Source of the DNA: Proteiniphilum sp. UBA1403
GTDB lineage: Bacteria > Bacteroidota > Bacteroidia > Bacteroidales > Dysgonomonadaceae
Length of the DNA: 30,720 bases
Direction of reading: 5' to 3'
Assembly: GCA_002305715.1 (NCBI GenBank)
Contig: DBQD01000007.1
Span: forward strand, 1 to 30,720
Shown here: positions 26,049 through 30,720 of the stretch, in pieces
How the letters are laid out: the number at the start of each line of letters is the position of its first letter
Numbering within the stretch: the stretch's first letter is position 1
Notes under the pieces: generated by a model
Database searches by the model: none
The model's input: only the letters and a program-made list of their open reading frames with translations
Told to the model about the DNA's origin: nothing
Position numbers and translations under genes: made by a program

Positions 26049-28625
26049 TCAGTTTGTTGTCAATGAATAACTCTTTCCTTTTTCTGTCTCGAAATCGGTC
26101 AAATAGGTTTCTTTCAGCAAAAGCTCCACATCCGATTCACCTACGTTCGAAATGAGAGGAGGTAAACATGGTGTTTGATAGAAACTGTTCGAATTAGCAT
26201 TGTGTGTAATTAGCAAAGGTACACTTTTTGACTGAAGCGTGCAATTTGTTCTAAGTCTGCAGTTCCCACCTAAGGTGGAATGGACTGTAACACTGTTTAA
26301 TACGCCATTTTCCCATGTGAAATCTAGAATGAATCCACCTCTGGCACGAAGTCCTTTTACCGATCCACTACTCCAGTTGTCGGGTAGTGCGGGTAAGATA
26401 AATATTGCATCAGAATGGCTTTGTAATAACATTTCTGTGATACCTGCAGTACCTCCAAAGTTGCCATCAATTTGAAATGGTGGATGGGCGTCGAAAAGGT
26501 TAGAATAGGTGCCCCCTCCTTTCATGGAGACCTCAGTTGCATCCACATGTTTCAACCCTTTTTTTAACATCTTGTAAGCGTGATTACCATCCTCTAGTCG
26601 AGCCCAGAAGTTAATTTTCCATGCCATAGCCCATCCTGTGCCCTCATCTCCGCGAAGTTCAAGGGTTCGTTTACACGCTTTTGCGTACTCCGTATTGACC
26701 CGAGGTAAGACCTCTTTTCCCGGATGTAAACCATACAAATGTGAAATATGACGGTGCTGTGGATCTACATCTTCAAAGTCTTTGTGCCATTCTTGAAGTT
26801 GTCCTTTCGATCCCACATGGGGAGGGTATAGGCGATTCAACGCTACGTACAATTCTTTCCTGAAGGGTATATCTTCCTCCAGTAATTCAGATGCACGAAT
26901 GCAGTTGGTGAAGAGATCACGGAGCAAACTCATGTCCATGGTCGTTGCTTTTGCAATTACACCTATCTGTTCTTTTCCATTTTTGTCGATATACTTGAAA
27001 TTGTTCTCGGGTGAACTTGAAGGATTGGTGACCAGATAGCCGCTTTCGGGATCCTCCCGCAACCATTGCAGCATGAATTCGGCTGCTCCTTTCATCAGCG
27101 GATAAGCCTTCTCTTTGAGATATTGCCTATCGCCACTAAAAGCATAATGTTCCCACAAGTGCTGACACAACCATACACCTGCCATAGGCCAGCACGACCA
27201 TCGGGGGGTGCCACTCGGATCCTGATCAAACCCTCCCGTTGGTGAGGTTTGTGCCCATGCATCTGAATTGTGGTGGGCAAGCCATCCCTTATCTATTCCA
27301 TAGTTTATTGCAGCCGTTTTGGCTCCTTCCTGCGAAAGACGTTCGATAAATGTTTGCAACGGTTCGAAACACTCCTGCAGACCGGTTGTCTCTACAGGCC
27401 AATAGTTCATTTCCGTATTGATGTTGGTGGTATAGTTGGATCCCCAAGGTGGTTGAATGTGCCTGTTCCATATACCCTGCAGGTTTGAGGGTAAACTACC
27501 AGCTCTAGAGGAAGCAATCGTTAGATATCGACCATACTGATAGTATAATGTAACTAAACTGTAATCTGAATCATCCTGTTGAAATGCTGCCAGACGTTTA
27601 TTGGTGGGTAGTTCATCTTTTCCATCACCCAAATTAAGGGTTACTCTATCGAATAAATGCTTGTAATCCTCTTTATGACGAACGAACAACTTCTTGTATC
27701 CAAGTGCTTCAGCTTTATTCAAATGCTCTATTACCTTTTTTTCTGCTGATATCAGATCGGAATAAGATTGCGCAAATGAATCGCTGTGGTAGCTAGTTGC
27801 TGCAGCTACTATAATCGTCGCAGAGTTTGCATTTGTCAGCGTCAACACAGAGTCCTTCGATTCAATGCGACCACCTTGTGGAATGAGAAGCAAGTGGACT
27901 TCAAAATTAACTCCCGGACCATCTTTCTCAGTTGCATATAGAATCTGATTGGGGTCATATTTCCTATTTGCTACATAATATGGAGCTTTCCCTTTTAAGA
28001 CAAGCTTGTTGCCTTCAATGACTGTTTCATAGCGCAAGTCACAATTAATTCCTACATCAAATGAGATAGCCTCTTTTTTATCAGCTTCAAGTTGAATGAC
28101 CATTACACGATCTGGGAATGATATAAAACTACTTCTTTTATATTCTACGCCCTTTACCTTGTATATGACATTGGCTGTTGCATTAGAAATATTTAAATCG
28201 CGATAGAAATCTACGATCTCATTTTCCTCAATGTGCATGTTTAACAACAAGTTTGCCAAAGGAAGGTATCTCGCGGTATATGGGCCTTGAGAGTTATTCT
28301 TCCATAAGCTTTCGGCAAGTTTGTAATCGCCTTTGTCAATCGCCTCGCGAACAAGTGACAATGCTGACGGACCAAGAGGATTGTTGCGCTCTTCGGCGGG
28401 CCCGGACCAGAGTGTTTCTTCATTCATTTGGTACACTTCATGGAGGGGATGACCATAAACCATGGTACCCAGACTTCCGTTCCCAAGTGGCAACGCTTCT
28501 TCCCATATCTGGGCAGGTGTGTCGTACCATAGTTTTAGATCTGCTGAGGTGTGTTTGTCGGAAGAGCAAAATGAAACGACTATTCCCAGAAGAAGCAATG
28601 CAATATAATATCCTCTTTTCTTCAT
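26049..28625 (-). CDS. GH95 fucosidase-type glycoside hydrolase, probable lipoprotein (copy 2)
   Basis: 858 residues. The same family as the gene at 18681 but clearly diverged, so it is not a recent duplicate. Seen: signal ending near C20 (VVSFCSSDKH; Phe before the Cys is unusual), beta-sandwich (about 30-300) and (alpha/alpha)6 barrel with N401 and N403 (NINTEMNYWPVE), E540 (SSSPENNF) and D720 (FQIDGNFGGTAG) in the catalytic positions. It carries loops absent from copy 1, notably GGFDQDPSGTPRWSCWPMAGVWLC (about 464-487) and a longer segment after SPEN (KYIDKNGKEQIGVIAKA). The C-terminal 60 residues extend past the usual end. Fucosidase versus L-galactosidase or another activity cannot be decided here. 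It starts 47 bp after the (alpha/alpha)6 gene. Confidence 0.92.
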   Translation of the reverse strand: MKKRGYYIALLLLGIVVSFCSSDKHTSADLKLWYDTPAQIWEEALPLGNGSLGTMVYGHPLHEVYQMNEETLWSGPAEERNNPLGPSALSLVREAIDKGDYKLAESLWKNNSQGPYTARYLPLANLLLNMHIEENEIVDFYRDLNISNATANVIYKVKGVEYKRSSFISFPDRVMVIQLEADKKEAISFDVGINCDLRYETVIEGNKLVLKGKAPYYVANRKYDPNQILYATEKDGPGVNFEVHLLLIPQGGRIESKDSVLTLTNANSATIIVAAATSYHSDSFAQSYSDLISAEKKVIEHLNKAEALGYKKLFVRHKEDYKHLFDRVTLNLGDGKDELPTNKRLAAFQQDDSDYSLVTLYYQYGRYLTIASSRAGSLPSNLQGIWNRHIQPPWGSNYTTNINTEMNYWPVETTGLQECFEPLQTFIERLSQEGAKTAAINYGIDKGWLAHHNSDAWAQTSPTGGFDQDPSGTPRWSCWPMAGVWLCQHLWEHYAFSGDRQYLKEKAYPLMKGAAEFMLQWLREDPESGYLVTNPSSSPENNFKYIDKNGKEQIGVIAKATTMDMSLLRDLFTNCIRASELLEEDIPFRKELYVALNRLYPPHVGSKGQLQEWHKDFEDVDPQHRHISHLYGLHPGKEVLPRVNTEYAKACKRTLELRGDEGTGWAMAWKINFWARLEDGNHAYKMLKKGLKHVDATEVSMKGGGTYSNLFDAHPPFQIDGNFGGTAGITEMLLQSHSDAIFILPALPDNWSSGSVKGLRARGGFILDFTWENGVLNSVTVHSTLGGNCRLRTNCTLQSKSVPLLITHNANSNSFYQTPCLPPLISNVGESDVELLLKETYLTDFETEKGKSYSLTTN

Positions 28626-28672
28626 TAATTGGTCTGTTTTTTGATTTTCAACTCGTGTTGTTGTGGAATAAA

Positions 28673-30697
28673 TTAAAGCTTCACGGAGATTGTATCACCA
28701 TTTTTTATCCGTTTTTTCACCAAAACTTGACCCTCCCTCTTTGTGATTGTAACTTCTAAATAGTCGTTCTTCAACCTGTTTATGTAGATAGAAAAGTTGC
28801 TTTCATGAGCTCGTATGTTTTTCAGATTCATATATTCCCAATCTTGTGGCAGATGGGGTGTCATCTCAAACTTTCGGAGTCCTGTAGGTCGTATACCAAA
28901 CAGACCTTCTGTATAAATACGGCAATAAAGTCCGCTCTCTGCCGACAGATGGCGCTGCTCCCCTTCAGGCCATGCTTCGATGGCATAGGGCACATGATCT
29001 CCCAGCAATCTTTTGCGGGAATATTTTTTTAGAAAGTTAATTCCCTGAGTCACTTCTCCTGCAGCAATGCTACCTCTGAGCGCATATAGGGTCGATCTAT
29101 CCCAGAATGTTTCCGTACCAGCTTGCGTTAACAATCCGTTTTCCGTCCATAAGCGGGGTGAAAATAAAGCCTCAACAGTTCCTTTTGCACGTGTATATAT
29201 ACCGACTGTCAGGGGCATACATATCCAGGATCGAAGTATTTCATTTCCTTCGTAGTACCGATAGCTATGAAATCCTTCTATTTCGTATCCAAAATGGTCT
29301 TCAATGGCTTTTTCTAGTGCTTTGGCCTGTTGTTTGTACGTTTTGAGTTTTGATGATGCTATACCTAATTCTTTTCCAAGTAAAACCGCAGAATTTAACG
29401 CATCGTAATAAAGCGATGAGGTACATAAATTGGCATCACCCGCCGGAAAGCGGTATTCCAACTCATCAGAATCGGAAGCAACCACACCATAAGGGGTGAG
29501 TTTTCGGTTGCAAAATTCCAGACACCACTCAATAAGTGGCCATAGCTCCATTGCTTCGGCTTTGTTTCCGCGAGCTAAAGCATAGCGTGCTGCCCCATAT
29601 GCAATCATAGCTCCGTCACCCCTATCTTTTGCCCCATGCCATATATCAACACCTTCTGCAATTATTGAACTGGGTATTGGGTTATAATCCGGATTCATAA
29701 AACGTGCAAAATGACGAAAGGAGTTGAGTGCCGATTCATTTGCGATATCATACCCCAAGTATGGGAAAAACGGATTGATATATTCAGCCTGATCATTGGC
29801 CCATATTGCAGCGTAATAGGATTCCCCTCCGGGACCATGCATCAGTCCGCCTTTTGTTCTGTAAATACTTTCTGAACCTCTTATTTTTGCAAATGCAAAC
29901 ATTCTGTTTAATACAGGATCGGGAGTGTCTAAAACCAAATTATTACCCCATTGCATGAGCAGACTCTTTCGCGCCTCTTTCTCAACATCGATGTTAGCGA
30001 GGACATATGGCGGCTCATTCATTTTTCTACCCGAAAAGAGTGCGAAGAATTTCAATTTCTCACCCGGTGTCAGAACGAATGATCCCTTCTTTGATACCAT
30101 AACTTCAATACAATAGGCTCCATACACACTTACTGAGTCGGGTATGGTATTCGTAATACTCCATTCAGGAATGTGTATTGTAATTGCATGGTCATTCCTA
30201 TTTTCTACCGTATATTCCTCGCAATAGTAAGGTGCTGATGCCGAGGGATATAGCTCTCGGGTCATTCTGATACCATCCCGTATGTGATTTCCATTGTTGT
30301 TATAACTGAAAGAGCTTTCTACTTTCATCGTACCATCGAACGAAATGTATTGTACTTTTTCATTCGTTAATTGATTGTTTTCAACAGTAAGCAGTGCTGG
30401 AATATTAGTCTCAAACCGTTGTATTAAGCTGCTATGTGTATTGTTCGGTTTCAATCTGAGCATCGGAAAAACCAGGCTTCTATTCAGCTGAAAAGCTCCC
30501 TCCTTATCCACTCCATACCTTAGTACAACCGATAACATTTGTCCGCTCATCTCAACATGATCTTTATGAGGTATGTTGTTATTATTTATGTTCCATTGAA
30601 TGGAGCCATCATCTTGTATGTTCCATCTATCATTGTTTTGTGCATAAACAATTGTGCATAACAGCAACGAAATAGCAAGTAAACTCAGATTTTTCAT
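28673..30697 (-). CDS. Secreted (alpha/alpha)6 six-hairpin glycosidase-like protein, family unassigned
   Basis: 674 residues. Seen: signal peptide (MKNLSLLAISLLLCTIVYAQ, cut near 19-20), an N-terminal beta-rich domain (about 25-235), then a helical region (about 245-600) with the hallmark spacing of an (alpha/alpha)6 toroid. It ends in a small beta domain. The best-looking active-site segments are IWANDQAEYINPFFP (D302, E305), DRGDGAMIAYGAARYAL (358-374), DSDELEYRFPAGDANLC (409-425) and EAWPEGEQRHLSAESGLY (574-591, acidic E574, E578, E580). This architecture resembles the GH63/GH65/GH78-like clan members but I cannot place it in a family. It is first in the visible operon, so it probably acts on the same glycan. 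Stop 28673 leaves 47 bp to GH95. Confidence 0.8.
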   Translation of the reverse strand: MKNLSLLAISLLLCTIVYAQNNDRWNIQDDGSIQWNINNNNIPHKDHVEMSGQMLSVVLRYGVDKEGAFQLNRSLVFPMLRLKPNNTHSSLIQRFETNIPALLTVENNQLTNEKVQYISFDGTMKVESSFSYNNNGNHIRDGIRMTRELYPSASAPYYCEEYTVENRNDHAITIHIPEWSITNTIPDSVSVYGAYCIEVMVSKKGSFVLTPGEKLKFFALFSGRKMNEPPYVLANIDVEKEARKSLLMQWGNNLVLDTPDPVLNRMFAFAKIRGSESIYRTKGGLMHGPGGESYYAAIWANDQAEYINPFFPYLGYDIANESALNSFRHFARFMNPDYNPIPSSIIAEGVDIWHGAKDRGDGAMIAYGAARYALARGNKAEAMELWPLIEWCLEFCNRKLTPYGVVASDSDELEYRFPAGDANLCTSSLYYDALNSAVLLGKELGIASSKLKTYKQQAKALEKAIEDHFGYEIEGFHSYRYYEGNEILRSWICMPLTVGIYTRAKGTVEALFSPRLWTENGLLTQAGTETFWDRSTLYALRGSIAAGEVTQGINFLKKYSRKRLLGDHVPYAIEAWPEGEQRHLSAESGLYCRIYTEGLFGIRPTGLRKFEMTPHLPQDWEYMNLKNIRAHESNFSIYINRLKNDYLEVTITKREGQVLVKKRIKNGDTISVKL

Positions 30698-30720
30698 AAG
30701 ATTAATTTTTTCATGTTGTT
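30698..30720. other. Right-edge flank of the glycan operon
   Basis: Only 23 bp remain upstream of the last gene. No promoter element is visible, so whether the operon starts here or continues beyond the edge cannot be seen. Confidence 0.5.

Overview
The window reads as the chromosome of a Bacteroidales bacterium. It has a SusC-type TonB-dependent transporter with an N-terminal carboxypeptidase-like domain, many secreted or lipoprotein glycoside hydrolases, and several copies of the TAnnTTTG -7 element typical of Bacteroidetes promoters. I cannot name a genus. No insertion sequence, phage gene, integrase, CRISPR array or rRNA was seen.

Layout. (1) 1-5385, minus strand: a SusC-like transporter cut by the left edge, a leader and intergenic region of about 700 bp with a good promoter, and a secreted GH20 beta-hexosaminidase. 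(2) 5551-7785, plus strand: a three-gene operon of a multi-pass membrane protein, a small winged-helix regulator and a DUF4153-type membrane protein, closed by a strong bidirectional terminator. (3) 7923-11107, minus: tRNA-Gln(CUG) with its own promoter, and a large protein joining a PD-(D/E)XK (Cas4/RecB-like) nuclease region to an SF1 Dna2/Upf1-like helicase. (4) 11279-16209, plus: a zinc-ribbon membrane protein, uvrB and fhs (formate-tetrahydrofolate ligase). (5) 16214-18597, minus: a secreted glycerophosphodiester phosphodiesterase, a MESH1-like HD hydrolase and hemW, tightly packed. (6) 18681-30697, minus: a run of six carbohydrate genes that probably continues beyond the right edge.

The right-hand run is, in transcription order, an (alpha/alpha)6 glycosidase-like protein of no family I recognise, GH95, a Tat-exported Gfo/Idh/MocA oxidoreductase, GH88 unsaturated glucuronyl hydrolase, GH29 alpha-L-fucosidase with a C-terminal F5/8 type C domain, and a second GH95. 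Gaps are short and one junction overlaps, so it is probably one operon. The contents predict breakdown of a fucose-decorated (or related 6-deoxy/L-galactose) glycan that contains uronic acid. GH88 acts on the unsaturated ends left by a polysaccharide lyase, but no lyase, sulfatase, SusD or PUL regulator lies inside the window. The substrate is therefore inference.

The centre is ordinary housekeeping and DNA-repair content. The points most worth following are the unassigned (alpha/alpha)6 protein, the redox enzyme embedded in the fucosidase operon, the two GH95 paralogues with different active-site loops, and the zinc-ribbon/NTF2-like membrane protein opposite the nuclease-helicase.
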